A DNA stretch of 25,748 nucleotides from JACRIM01 sp038042195 (GCA_038042195.1 JBBTET010000059.1:1-25748); one strand, 5' to 3'. Shown: positions 7,297-14,682, counted from the first letter of the stretch. Numbers and translations are program-made. Notes: generated by a model from the sequence alone, not told the origin.

Positions 7297-7944
7297 GTGC
7301 GAATCGCGTCGGCGATTGCGTTGCCGCCCTCGCTCGCCCTTTGTGGTGTGCTGATGGCGATCAGCGTCGGCGCGCCCGGCAATGAGTGGCTTGCTTGGAT
7401 TGGATTGATTCCCCTTCTTGCCGCCTCGCGGGCTTATTCGCCGCTAAAGGCTGGACTCGCTGGCGCGGTGTGGGGTCTCTGTTTCTACTCGTCCGCAGTT
7501 GCCGGTGTTGCACCGTCGATCTCCACCGGACCACTTTCGCTCACCTTACTTGCGCTGGTCCCCGCCGCCTACACGGCACTTGGTTCGCTCGCCACGCGGG
7601 CCGTCGGTTTCGTTCCGCTGATGATGGCCCTTTTGTGGATTCTCGCCGAAGTAGCACTGCGACCGCTCGGCCTGCAAAGCGGACTCTTGGCAAGCACCCA
7701 GGGCGAGGGAAACTTTGCAAGCTGGATAGCCGGTCTACTGGGTTATGTGTTCGTTGCCTCCGCCATTGTATATGCGAATGCCTGGCTGCTGAATCTCGCC
7801 GGTCGCATTCGTTTACCGGTGCCTGCCATTCGACGCCTTGGCACTGCGTTGGGTCAACCGCGAGCGCTGGCCTTTGTGCCGGCACTGGCTCCCGCAAGTC
7901 CTTCGGTCCGGCCGGGATATCCCCGCGGCCCGCCTTCCATCTAA
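7297..7944 (+). CDS. Lnt-like membrane domain protein lacking the nitrilase domain
   Basis: From the GTG at 7297 the product is about 215 aa, with six or so hydrophobic segments. It resembles the N-terminal membrane domain of apolipoprotein N-acyltransferase (Lnt): 'LAWIGLIPLLAASRAYSPLKAGLAGAVWG' and 'LLASTQGEGNFASWIAGLLGYVF' followed by 'VYANAWLLNLAG' match the usual 'LA.I.L.PLL' and 'G.YGVSFLV.LVNA' blocks. The catalytic carbon-nitrogen hydrolase domain (Glu-Lys-Cys) is absent. The frame ends in a Pro/Arg-rich tail after the last helix, and full Lnt proteins are over 480 aa. It is either a truncated gene or a stand-alone membrane half. It lies 102 bases before the IPTL-CTERM gene on the same strand. 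The start is uncertain, and an in-frame TTG exists at 7183. Confidence 0.5.
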   Translation: MRIASAIALPPSLALCGVLMAISVGAPGNEWLAWIGLIPLLAASRAYSPLKAGLAGAVWGLCFYSSAVAGVAPSISTGPLSLTLLALVPAAYTALGSLATRAVGFVPLMMALLWILAEVALRPLGLQSGLLASTQGEGNFASWIAGLLGYVFVASAIVYANAWLLNLAGRIRLPVPAIRRLGTALGQPRALAFVPALAPASPSVRPGYPRGPPSI

Positions 7945-8046
7945 TCCCCATTCCGATTCTTGAATCGAACTTGTCATGCCCGCGCGGAGTGTTTCTGCTT
8001 GGGTCTCTCTTGGATTAATCAGTTAACCACTTTTTTGGAGAAAACC

Positions 8047-8535
8047 ATGTTTAAGAAGTGTCTCATCGTCGCAGTCGCGGTTGCTATCGCCTCTGCATCC
8101 ACCGTCAATGCCGCTGACAGCAAGGCCTATCGCGTCGCCAACAACAGCGCTGCGGCTGCCAAGCAACTCGACCTCACCTTTGCCGGCACCGGCGGCAGCT
8201 TGCTCATGATTGTGTATGGTCAGGACAATCCTTGTCCGGATGGAACGGTCTCGGTGAATCAGCCCGGAGGCAATGCAACCGTCACCTATCCAGACGACTG
8301 CGTCCGCGTCAAGGGTCTCGTCCTCATCAAGGCTTCGACCAACAACGGCCCCATCAGCATCTCGAGTGGATTCTGGACCGACGCCTTAAATAACCAGTCA
8401 CCCATCCTCCTGACGGACGCCGTCCAGATTACCGTCCCGACCGTCAGCCAGTGGGGCCTCATCGTCATGACGATCGCCCTCCTGATCGCCGCGACGATCA
8501 TCTTCGCTCGCCGCAAGTCGGTCGTGACTGCCTAA
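8047..8535 (+). CDS. IPTL-CTERM sorting-signal protein
   Basis: The product is 162 aa. It has a signal peptide (MFKKCLIVAVAVAIASASTVNA), a beta-rich domain of about 105 residues with two cysteines (C63, C85) that could form a disulphide, and a C-terminal tripartite sorting signal: VPTVSQWG at 130-137, a hydrophobic helix at 138-154 and the basic end ARRKSVVTA. This matches the IPTLxxWG-CTERM class, which exosortase H recognises and cleaves during transfer to the cell surface. The enzyme is encoded just downstream. The start is set by GGAG six bases before the ATG. The mature domain does not belong to a family I recognise. An envelope or extracellular structural role is inferred only from the sorting signal. 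Confidence 0.85.
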   Translation: MFKKCLIVAVAVAIASASTVNAADSKAYRVANNSAAAAKQLDLTFAGTGGSLLMIVYGQDNPCPDGTVSVNQPGGNATVTYPDDCVRVKGLVLIKASTNNGPISISSGFWTDALNNQSPILLTDAVQITVPTVSQWGLIVMTIALLIAATIIFARRKSVVTA

Positions 8536-8556
8536 TTGAATGAAGGAAGGACACGC

Positions 8557-8757
8557 GTGAACCTCTTCCGCCCGGCCTTGTTCGCGAAAGCACTCGCCGT
8601 CATCGGCTCCATCGCCGTCGTCGGTTGTGCCGTCGCGCTACGAGTGCAGGGCAACCTGGCGACCCGCGACATCGTGGGCACGGTCATCAGCGTTCCGATG
8701 CTTGCGTACCTCGTCCACCTTTGGATCGCACTGGGCAACGAAGAGGCACCCCGCTAA
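8557..8757 (+). CDS. Small two-helix membrane protein of the exosortase locus
   Basis: From the GTG at 8557, preceded by AAGGAAGG at good spacing, the product is 66 aa. It has two predicted membrane helices, about residues 10-29 (AKALAVIGSIAVVGCAVAL) and 38-60 (DIVGTVISVPMLAYLVHLW), with a short basic N-terminus and an acidic C-terminus (NEEAPR). An in-frame TTG at 8536 overlaps the stop region of the IPTL-CTERM gene but lacks a ribosome binding site. It is 21 bases from that gene and is the last gene before the terminator at 8780-8819, so the two are probably co-transcribed. No family is recognised. A role in holding or presenting the exosortase substrate is inferred from position only. Confidence 0.65.
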   Translation: MNLFRPALFAKALAVIGSIAVVGCAVALRVQGNLATRDIVGTVISVPMLAYLVHLWIALGNEEAPR

Positions 8758-8779
8758 GTCCATTCTGTTTCGTAGTTTC

Positions 8780-8819
8780 AGCCCGTCGTCGACACCTGAG
8801 TCGACGACGGGCTTTTTTT
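8780..8819 (+). terminator. Strong rho-independent terminator between substrate and exosortase genes
   Basis: GCCCGTCGTCGAC (8781-8793), loop ACCTGA, GTCGACGACGGGC (8800-8812) and then seven T residues (8813-8819). The 13-bp stem is perfect. It begins 22 bases after the stop of the two-helix protein. It separates the IPTL-CTERM transcript from the exosortase gene. Confidence 0.9.
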
Positions 8820-8878
8820 ATGGTCCACTATGTCGAGCAGATCACACGATTCGACAGGCCTGCAAATGGATTAAGACG

Positions 8879-9460
8879 CTGAACGCCCCGGAACCATTCA
8901 CGCCGAATCCCACCGACGCGGCACCGCCACCCGCTCCGCTTCCCACCGCGCGTCCCTCCGGCAGGCCCATCGGCAGGTTCGTCATCACCTTCGGCATCTT
9001 CGTTGCCGCGTTCTATCTTGCCTCCGCAAGCAGCATCTTCAGGGACCACGTCTTTCCGGAATACCTTCACGTCAACGCTCGACTAACGGCCGGCATCCTC
9101 TCATTGTTTGGACAAAACGCCGAAGCCAACGGCAACATGGTGCAATCCTCGCGCTTCGGCATGGAGGTCGAGCGCGGCTGCGATGCAGTCGAACCGACGA
9201 TTCTCTTTCTCGCTGCCGTGTTGGCGTCGCCGGTGGCGTTTCGTGCCCGGCTTATCGGCATGGTCGTGGGCGGATTGGCATTGGCCGTGATGAATGTCGT
9301 GCGATTACTGACACTTTTTCTCACGGGCATCTACTGGCAGACCGCGTTCGAGATCATGCACGTCGACGTCTGGCAGGCGATCTTCGTCTTCCTGGCAATC
9401 CTCTTTTGGGTGCTCTGGGCGCTCTGGGCCTTGCAACGCAAACCGGTGACTCTCCAATGA
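8879..9460 (+). CDS. xrtH: Exosortase H-like transpeptidase, non-canonical start
   Basis: This multi-pass membrane cysteine protease/transpeptidase is predicted to recognise IPTL-CTERM tails. Taken from the CTG at 8879 it is 193 aa, with a Pro-rich N-terminus and a first helix at about 33-52. The exosortase catalytic residues are all present: Cys101 in RGCDAVEP, Arg141 in MNVVRLL and His160 in MHVDVWQ, each at the start or end of a hydrophobic segment. Short exosortases of this size next to IPTL-CTERM proteins are the XrtH type. No in-frame ATG, GTG or TTG occurs between the terminator and the first helix, so the start must be CTG 8879, ATT 8870 or 8849, or the reading frame is disturbed. The stop overlaps the next ATG (ATGA). 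Confidence 0.8.
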   Translation: MNAPEPFTPNPTDAAPPPAPLPTARPSGRPIGRFVITFGIFVAAFYLASASSIFRDHVFPEYLHVNARLTAGILSLFGQNAEANGNMVQSSRFGMEVERGCDAVEPTILFLAAVLASPVAFRARLIGMVVGGLALAVMNVVRLLTLFLTGIYWQTAFEIMHVDVWQAIFVFLAILFWVLWALWALQRKPVTLQ

Positions 9461-10146
9461 CCCTGCAAAGGCTCGTCATCGGTTTCTTCGTTCGGCTTGC
9501 GGTGCTGTACGCCGTGTTGATTGCCGCGTGGCCCCTGATGAAGTCGTCGTACAGCGCGTTTCATCGCACACTCGGGGCGACGTGCCTCTCCAGACTTGGC
9601 GAACATGGAACGGTGACGTTTGAACCGTGGCCCGAGAACGACCCGGTCCGCGACACGATGGTCGTCATGGTCAATACCAGCGTTCCCGACGCCCGCATTG
9701 AAAAGCGAATGCCCATCAGCGCCCGCTACACCGGCTATTTCCCGACCGTCGTCGTCATCAGTCTCATCCTGGCGACACCGCTGCCCTGGCCGCGCCGGCT
9801 TCGGGCGCTCGGCATAGGGTTGCTGCTCGTGAATCTGTTTATCGTCGCGTGGCTCGGCGTCTCGATTTGGGATGACATCAGTGATCCGTTGCCGCAGATC
9901 CCCATTCATGGCTTCATCCTGAGTCCGTGGCTCAAGTCTGCGATTCACTTTATTGTGGCAAACGTCGTGGACTCACTCGTCGCATGTTCCTATGTCGTGC
10001 CCGTATTTCTCTGGATCGTCGCGGTGTTCGGCAGGAAGGATCGCGAGCGACTGTTACAGCCGTTCATCGGTGGATCGGTCGTCACGCCATCAGCGAGCAC
10101 CGCGGCTATTGGGTCGGGCGAGAAAGCAACGCCGCCAACCCCATGA
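9457..10146 (+). CDS. Exosortase-associated integral membrane protein
   Basis: The product is 229 aa from the ATG at 9457, which overlaps the exosortase stop by 4 bases (ATGA), so translation is probably coupled. It has an N-terminal helix (about 8-26), an extracytoplasmic segment of about 65 residues (27-92), helices at about 95-110, 116-134 and 162-187, and a charged tail with a Thr/Pro-rich end. Exosortase H genes are often followed by a membrane protein of this kind, and by position it is the likely partner. No catalytic motif is seen. Its last 41 bases overlap the 3' end of the opposite-strand HAD gene. Confidence 0.7.
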   Translation: MTLQRLVIGFFVRLAVLYAVLIAAWPLMKSSYSAFHRTLGATCLSRLGEHGTVTFEPWPENDPVRDTMVVMVNTSVPDARIEKRMPISARYTGYFPTVVVISLILATPLPWPRRLRALGIGLLLVNLFIVAWLGVSIWDDISDPLPQIPIHGFILSPWLKSAIHFIVANVVDSLVACSYVVPVFLWIVAVFGRKDRERLLQPFIGGSVVTPSASTAAIGSGEKATPPTP

Positions 10147-10849
10147 GATCGTCAAACTCGTGGTCAGGCTGGTGCGTGCCGATGTCGTGAATCCGATGGG
10201 CGCGGTTGACCCAGCCCGAGCGAATGCCCGCGATGATCGCTCCGCCTACGTCGCTGTGCAGTGAATCGCCGACGTGGATCACCCGCTCGCGCCGCCAGCC
10301 TGTTTCGCGAAGGGCCATCTCGAAGATTTCTCGGTCGGGCTTGTACGAGCGTGCGTCCTCCGACGTGACTACATGATCCAGCGTGATGCCGTTGTTCGAT
10401 AACGCCGCGTCCGCGTCGGCCCGATCGGCGTTCGACACGAGGCAGATCGGGTATCGAATGTTCGACAGAAATGGCTTCACGTCCGGCTGCAACGGTGGAT
10501 TCCGCCAATAGTGCATCAATGACTCAACGTACGGCTCTGGATCGATTCGCACACCCAGCGTCGACAGGGTGTCGGTCAACGTCTTGCGCTCCAGATCGGC
10601 CAGCGTCATGAACTGCTCGCCATTGGCAAAGTCGAGGCAGTGAAAAAAACGCTCGCCCCAGGTGATCGAGAGTTCATGGGCCGACATCTTGATGCCCGTG
10701 TCGCGCACGATGTCTCCGCACGCCGACTCCACGGCCTGCCGGTCGCCCGCCGTCAGCGTGCCGTACATGTCGAGGAAGATGCCGTCGAGTTCGAGCATGG
10801 CGCGGTTATAGAGCAAACGGCCGCACGCTGGAAGCAGGCGAGTCCTCAT
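10106..10849 (-). CDS. HAD-superfamily hydrolase (haloacid dehalogenase-like)
   Basis: The product is 247 aa from the ATG at 10849. That ATG overlaps the mnmE stop by 4 bases, which favours coupled translation. An internal ATG at 10798 (MLELDGIFLDMYGTLT) would remove 17 residues that are not part of the fold. The HAD motifs are present: motif I LDMYGTLT with nucleophile Asp, motif II LVSNA, motif III YKPDREIF with Lys, and motif IV HVGDSLHSDVGGA. A helical cap (about 40-110) suggests subfamily I. Likely activity is a small-molecule phosphatase or related hydrolase in the cytoplasm. The substrate cannot be inferred. Confidence 0.85.
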   Translation of the reverse strand: MRTRLLPACGRLLYNRAMLELDGIFLDMYGTLTAGDRQAVESACGDIVRDTGIKMSAHELSITWGERFFHCLDFANGEQFMTLADLERKTLTDTLSTLGVRIDPEPYVESLMHYWRNPPLQPDVKPFLSNIRYPICLVSNADRADADAALSNNGITLDHVVTSEDARSYKPDREIFEMALRETGWRRERVIHVGDSLHSDVGGAIIAGIRSGWVNRAHRIHDIGTHQPDHEFDDLMGLAALLSRPTQ

Positions 10850-12231
10850 TTGCCGACGCAGAATCGGGAGAAGATGCGCCCCAGCAGCGCCTCGGTGTCG
10901 TCCCGCCCCACGAGCATCGCCAGGGAATCCGCCGCGGTGTGCAACTCCAACGCGACTACATCGGCGTTCTCCAGTTGGCTCCCACCGTCAGTTGCAAGTT
11001 TGATGGCCCGCTCGATGGTCTCCAGCGCGTCGATCAGTGCATCCCGATGCTCCGCCATCATGGCAATTCCGTCATCCCGTCCTTCGGTATCACTGTGGAT
11101 CAGTGAGGCCGCGATTCGCCGTGTCAATTCGACGCACCCCTCGCCGGTCGCCGCGCTGACAGCAACGGGGGCAATCTCGTAGTGCGTTGCCATCGCGTCC
11201 AATGTGCCAAGTCGTTCCGATGGCTGCACCAGGTCGCACTTGTTTGCAACCAGGATGGTCGTTACGCCTGCGTTCGATTCGGGTGCCGTTTCAGGCGGTG
11301 CAGTCATGTCCACGACGTGCAATAACAAGTCCGCGTGCCGGGCCTGGCGCAACGTGACCGATTGTGACCGTGCTCTAAGTTCATCGGCGGTCGCCTCAAT
11401 GCCGGCCGTGTCAATCAGCAGGCACTCGGATTCGTTGATGGCCAGCGGGGCCGAGATGGCGTCGCGCGTTGTCCCGGCAATGGGCGTACAGATCGCACGA
11501 TCCATGCCGGTCAGCCGGTTGAAAAGGCTCGACTTCCCCGCGTTCGGCGAGCCAATCAGCACAACCTGCGGCAGGCGCGCCCATCGCTGCGTTCGTTGCC
11601 CGGCCGCCACCGTCGTTTGGAGTTTGTCGCGCACGACGGTCAGTCGCTCGCGCAACTGGTTCGGTGTGATGAACTCAATCGGCTCGTCGGCAAAGTCCAT
11701 CGCCCCTTCCACGAGCGACAGCAAGTCCGCCAGTTCCTCACGTGCGTCGTTTGCAGTTTGCGACAGCGTGCCGTGCAACAGTTGCTCCGCCGCACGCAAC
11801 TGCTGATCCGACTTCGCAGCGATCAGTCCGGCCACCCCATGCACCTGTGACGCATCCAGCGCGCCCGCGAGAAAGGCCCGCGCCGTGAACTCGCCCGGCT
11901 CGGCCCGCCGTGCCCCGGCCGCAATCAGCATTTCGACGACCATTCCGAGGATCGTCGGCGCGCCGAGGAGGTGTATCTCAACCATGTCCTGCCGCGTGTA
12001 GCTGCGCGGCGAACGAAAAATGCTGGCGAACGCGGGCAGGCGGTGCCCACTCACTTGAAGGCTTCCCTCTTGGTGGGTGCTTGACGATTGTTCCGACAGT
12101 CGTGAATCGTCGGCACACTTGAACACAGCCTCGGCGAGATGCACTGCTCTTTGGCCACTCAACCGCACAATCCCGCGCATCGCCGCGCCAGGAGGCGAAC
12201 TGATCGCGACAATCGTGTCTTCGAGTTCCAT
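10846..12231 (-). CDS. mnmE: tRNA modification GTPase MnmE
   Basis: MnmE works with MnmG to modify uridine 34 at the wobble position of certain tRNAs, using folate, FAD and GTP. The product is 461 aa, normal for the family. The N-terminal folate-binding domain includes GEFTARAFLAGALD (113-126). The G domain carries G1 GSPNAGKSS (227-235), AGTTRD (252-257), DTAG and NKCD. The helical domain ends in the conserved CVGK, whose Cys takes part in the reaction. It is the third gene of a minus-strand run with rsmA and the thioesterase and is followed by the overlapping HAD gene. No strong ribosome binding site is seen before the ATG. Confidence 0.97.
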   Translation of the reverse strand: MELEDTIVAISSPPGAAMRGIVRLSGQRAVHLAEAVFKCADDSRLSEQSSSTHQEGSLQVSGHRLPAFASIFRSPRSYTRQDMVEIHLLGAPTILGMVVEMLIAAGARRAEPGEFTARAFLAGALDASQVHGVAGLIAAKSDQQLRAAEQLLHGTLSQTANDAREELADLLSLVEGAMDFADEPIEFITPNQLRERLTVVRDKLQTTVAAGQRTQRWARLPQVVLIGSPNAGKSSLFNRLTGMDRAICTPIAGTTRDAISAPLAINESECLLIDTAGIEATADELRARSQSVTLRQARHADLLLHVVDMTAPPETAPESNAGVTTILVANKCDLVQPSERLGTLDAMATHYEIAPVAVSAATGEGCVELTRRIAASLIHSDTEGRDDGIAMMAEHRDALIDALETIERAIKLATDGGSQLENADVVALELHTAADSLAMLVGRDDTEALLGRIFSRFCVGK

Positions 12232-12277
12232 TGCAAATAGACATGCTCGACGATGGATTCAAACGACGCGATGAGCG

Positions 12278-12733
12278 CTACGTAGCGTCCGTCGCCCCTT
12301 TTTCCGCTGCCTTCCAACGATTCTGTGCCCCGGTCGACATGGCAATCGTGGGCAAGCCGTGCGGAATGGAGCGACCCTTCTCATCCACCGTGCAAAATAG
12401 AAACGTCCCGGTCGCCACAGGCTTGCGGTCGCTTCGGGGTTGCAGCGTCTGGGCATCAATGCGAATGCCGATGGTGCTCTCGCCAACGTAATCCACGCGC
12501 CCGGTGATCTCGATCATCTCGCCCAGTCGCGCCGGCATCCGCATTGACAGACTGCGAATCGACATGAACACCAACGGTTGTGGATGGTCGAACAGGTTCT
12601 CCGCCGTCAGATAGGCCGCGTGAACGCACCACTCCGCGCATCGGCCTCCGTACAGCGTGTGATGGTGGTTCAGATCCTCGCCCTTGACGAGGTGAACCGT
12701 CGATAGCTCGCGTGGTGTTTCCGCTGATGACAT
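12278..12733 (-). CDS. Hotdog-fold acyl-CoA thioesterase
   Basis: From the ATG at 12733, preceded by AGAGGAA, the product is 151 aa. It has a single hotdog domain with the YciA/BFIT-type motif LNHHHTLYGGRCAEWCVHAA, in which the region usually reads N..GTL.GG..L.W.D.AA, and a second conserved block VDYVGESTIGIRIDAQT. It would hydrolyse acyl-CoA thioesters in the cytoplasm, probably as a hexamer of dimers. The catalytic acidic residue of this family is normally an Asp in the helix after GG. Here Glu (AEW) occupies the nearest position, so substrate range or activity may differ. It lies between rsmA and mnmE with gaps of about 50 bases. Confidence 0.8.
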   Translation of the reverse strand: MSSAETPRELSTVHLVKGEDLNHHHTLYGGRCAEWCVHAAYLTAENLFDHPQPLVFMSIRSLSMRMPARLGEMIEITGRVDYVGESTIGIRIDAQTLQPRSDRKPVATGTFLFCTVDEKGRSIPHGLPTIAMSTGAQNRWKAAEKGATDAT

Positions 12734-12786
12734 AGGTTCCTCTGGAGACACAAGTATAACGCAGCGACAGAGGGAGTGGGCGAGCG

Positions 12787-13662
12787 TCAACGACTCGTGA
12801 GAAACAGTTGCGCCCATTGATCAGGCGTGAGATTCTCGGGCCGCAGCTTCGGGTCGATGCCCAGCGATGCAAAAGTCGCCTCCAGCCGAGTCGCATTGTC
12901 GAGGCTGCGAGCAATCTTGCCGATCATCTGACGCCGGTGTTGAAAGAAGGCACGCACGAACTCGGCGAACGCCTTCGCATCAGTTGCCCCGATGGGGGAA
13001 TCCGTTCGTCGATGCAGGGCCACCATGGTCGAATGCACCTTGGGCCGGGGCCAAAATGCCTCCGCCGGCGCCTTGCAGATGCGTCGGCCCGTGGCCAGCG
13101 TCTGCGCAACGATGCTCACCGGGCCGTAATCGGAGGTATCCGTCTTCGCCAGAAACCGAGCCGCCACCTCCGTCTGCACGGTGAAGCAAAATCGCTCAAA
13201 CGCGATGTCGCCGGTCAGAAGGTTAATCACCAGTGACGTCGCAATGTCATACGGCAGATTGGCGACCAGCTTCAATGTGCCAGCGGGTTGCCGCAGGTCG
13301 TCGAGCACGAGCGCCGACACCTCCGACTTTCGCTCCAGCGCATCGCAATGAAGCAGCGTCACATTTCCGAGGCCCGCCGTCGTCTCTGTGAGCAGCGGAA
13401 TCAACCCCCGATCAATCTCCACGGCAATCACGTGCCCAGCGCGACTCGCCAGTTGGGCCGTGAGGCTCCCGGTCCCCGCGCCCACCTCCAGCACCGTGTC
13501 GCTCGCCGTCAGCTCCGCCGCGTCGAGCAGCTTCGTCATCAGGTTGCGGTCGATCAGGAAGTTCTGTCCGAACATCTTTCGCGGCGAAAGACCCGCGCCC
13601 TCCAGCCGGGCGCGTAGTTCCGATTGCGTCTGAAACCCATCTCGACCGGCCGATTTCGTCAA
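12787..13662 (-). CDS. rsmA: 16S rRNA dimethyladenosine transferase
   Basis: RsmA (KsgA) dimethylates two adjacent adenosines near the 3' end of 16S rRNA using S-adenosylmethionine. The SAM-binding Rossmann fold is clear: SPRKMFGQNFLID at the N-terminus, VLEVGAGTGSLTAQL (motif I), AVEID, the catalytic motif NLPYDIATSLV, and WPRPKVHSTMV. I choose the TTG at 13662 (291 aa), which has GGAG ten bases upstream and lies just downstream of a TATAAT box. The longer frame from an ATG at 13722 would run through that promoter. The Asp in NLPYDI replaces the usual Asn of NLPYNI, a mild variation. Confidence 0.93.
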   Translation of the reverse strand: MTKSAGRDGFQTQSELRARLEGAGLSPRKMFGQNFLIDRNLMTKLLDAAELTASDTVLEVGAGTGSLTAQLASRAGHVIAVEIDRGLIPLLTETTAGLGNVTLLHCDALERKSEVSALVLDDLRQPAGTLKLVANLPYDIATSLVINLLTGDIAFERFCFTVQTEVAARFLAKTDTSDYGPVSIVAQTLATGRRICKAPAEAFWPRPKVHSTMVALHRRTDSPIGATDAKAFAEFVRAFFQHRRQMIGKIARSLDNATRLEATFASLGIDPKLRPENLTPDQWAQLFLTSR

Positions 13663-13686
13663 TGCTCTGCGCTCCGATGATGTGCG

Positions 13687-13713
13687 ATTATACTGGGTGC
13701 CGAACATGGACAA
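13687..13713 (-). promoter_or_regulatory. Candidate promoter of the rsmA operon
   Basis: On the minus strand there is a perfect TATAAT (13687-13692) with TTGTCC (13708-13713) 15 bases upstream. Transcription would begin around 13679, giving a leader of about 17 bases before the TTG at 13662. The spacer is short, which lowers confidence, but the exact -10 box and its position support both the promoter and the TTG start. Confidence 0.45.
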
Positions 13714-13754
13714 CGGCGTCATAAGACCGATGCCTGGGTATGAGAGGTCAAACC

Positions 13755-14225
13755 ATGCAATCCTACGAAGTTCTGCGTGAGGCTGCGGATAAGGTCGGTG
13801 TCAAAGCCCTTGCCGCCGACCTGCGACTGTCGCCCGCACTGGTCTACAAATGGTGCGAAGCGGCTGAGGCCGATGAACCCGACGGCAGCGGCACGCGCAA
13901 CCCCCTCGACCGCGTCCGGGACATCGTCAAAGTCACCGGCGATCTTGCTGTTATCTCATGGCTCTGCCTACAGGCCAACGGCTTTTTTGTTCACAACCCC
14001 GTCGCGGACTCCAAGGACATCGATGCCGATCTGCTCCAATCGACGCAGCACATGGTCCAGGAGTTCAGCGAGTTGCTGAACGAAGTCAGCCGGGCCGTCG
14101 CCGATGATGGAGCAATTGCGAACTCCGAGGCCGAACGGATTCGCCGCGAATGGGAACAGCTCAAGACGACCGCCGAGACGTTTGTCGTGGCTTGCGAAAA
14201 GGGCGTCTATCGAATTGCGAAGTGA
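13755..14225 (+). CDS. CII-like helix-turn-helix DNA-binding protein
   Basis: The start at 13755 is preceded by GAGAGGT, giving 156 aa. Residues about 1-40 form a helix-turn-helix, SYEVLREAADKVGVKALAAD then LRLSPALVYKWCE, of the type found in phage CII-like or YdaS-like regulators ('K.LAA.L.LS..LVYKW'). A conserved linker (RNPLDRVRDIVKVTGD) and the segment ISWLCLQANGFFV follow, then a long helical C-terminal half suited to dimerisation. It probably binds DNA as a transcription regulator. It heads a tight three-gene group with a lipoprotein and a STAS protein, and may control that group. No phage structural genes are nearby. Confidence is good for DNA binding and low for the target. Confidence 0.7.
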   Translation: MQSYEVLREAADKVGVKALAADLRLSPALVYKWCEAAEADEPDGSGTRNPLDRVRDIVKVTGDLAVISWLCLQANGFFVHNPVADSKDIDADLLQSTQHMVQEFSELLNEVSRAVADDGAIANSEAERIRREWEQLKTTAETFVVACEKGVYRIAK

Positions 14226-14238
14226 ACGGACACACACC

Positions 14239-14682
14239 ATGAGTCGACCCGCATACTGGTTTCTCATTACTGCCTCATTCATCGTACTTACAGGCTGTGA
14301 CGGCGACGGCGGTGGTACCGGCAAGGGCAACAACAAACGCACCCAGACGGCGATGGTGAAGTCGTCCGGCAAGTTCAACGAGGGCTATCAGACCGGCTTG
14401 AAGGACGCCCAAAAGTCGTGGACCGATTGGAACGGGAACGACATGTGGCTGTGGATGGCCGATCAACAATATCAGGGCGGCTACCAGCGCGGCTGGAACG
14501 ACGGGCGCAACATGGCTCGCATGAAATCCCACCAACGCAACCAAATGGGTGACCGCAAATCGATGCCGTCGCCGCTGACCGACCAGAACCTGCGAAACCA
14601 GCCCGGCGAAAAATCCGTCGCCCCCAAGATCACCGACCCGGCAAAGTCGGGAACCGGCTCAAAAAAGGAACCCAGCGAATGA
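14239..14682 (+). CDS. Small hydrophilic lipoprotein with Gly-Tyr-Gln repeats
   Basis: The product is 147 aa. The N-terminal signal MSRPAYWFLITASFIV is followed by the lipobox LTGC, so it is lipid-anchored at about Cys20. A Gly-rich linker follows, then two related blocks, FNEGYQTGLKDAQ and YQGGYQRGWNDGRN, separated by a Trp-rich loop (WTDWNGNDMWLWM). The C-terminal third is disordered-looking and rich in Lys, Pro and Ser. The ATG is 13 bases after the upstream stop. The start codon of the STAS gene lies inside its last codons. The family is not recognised. Confidence 0.7.
   Translation: MSRPAYWFLITASFIVLTGCDGDGGGTGKGNNKRTQTAMVKSSGKFNEGYQTGLKDAQKSWTDWNGNDMWLWMADQQYQGGYQRGWNDGRNMARMKSHQRNQMGDRKSMPSPLTDQNLRNQPGEKSVAPKITDPAKSGTGSKKEPSE

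Noticed and set aside
8625..8882. 85-aa frame running through the terminator
   Set aside because: It overlaps the two-helix protein and crosses the hairpin. Only its last 20 codons are mentioned, as a possible leader.
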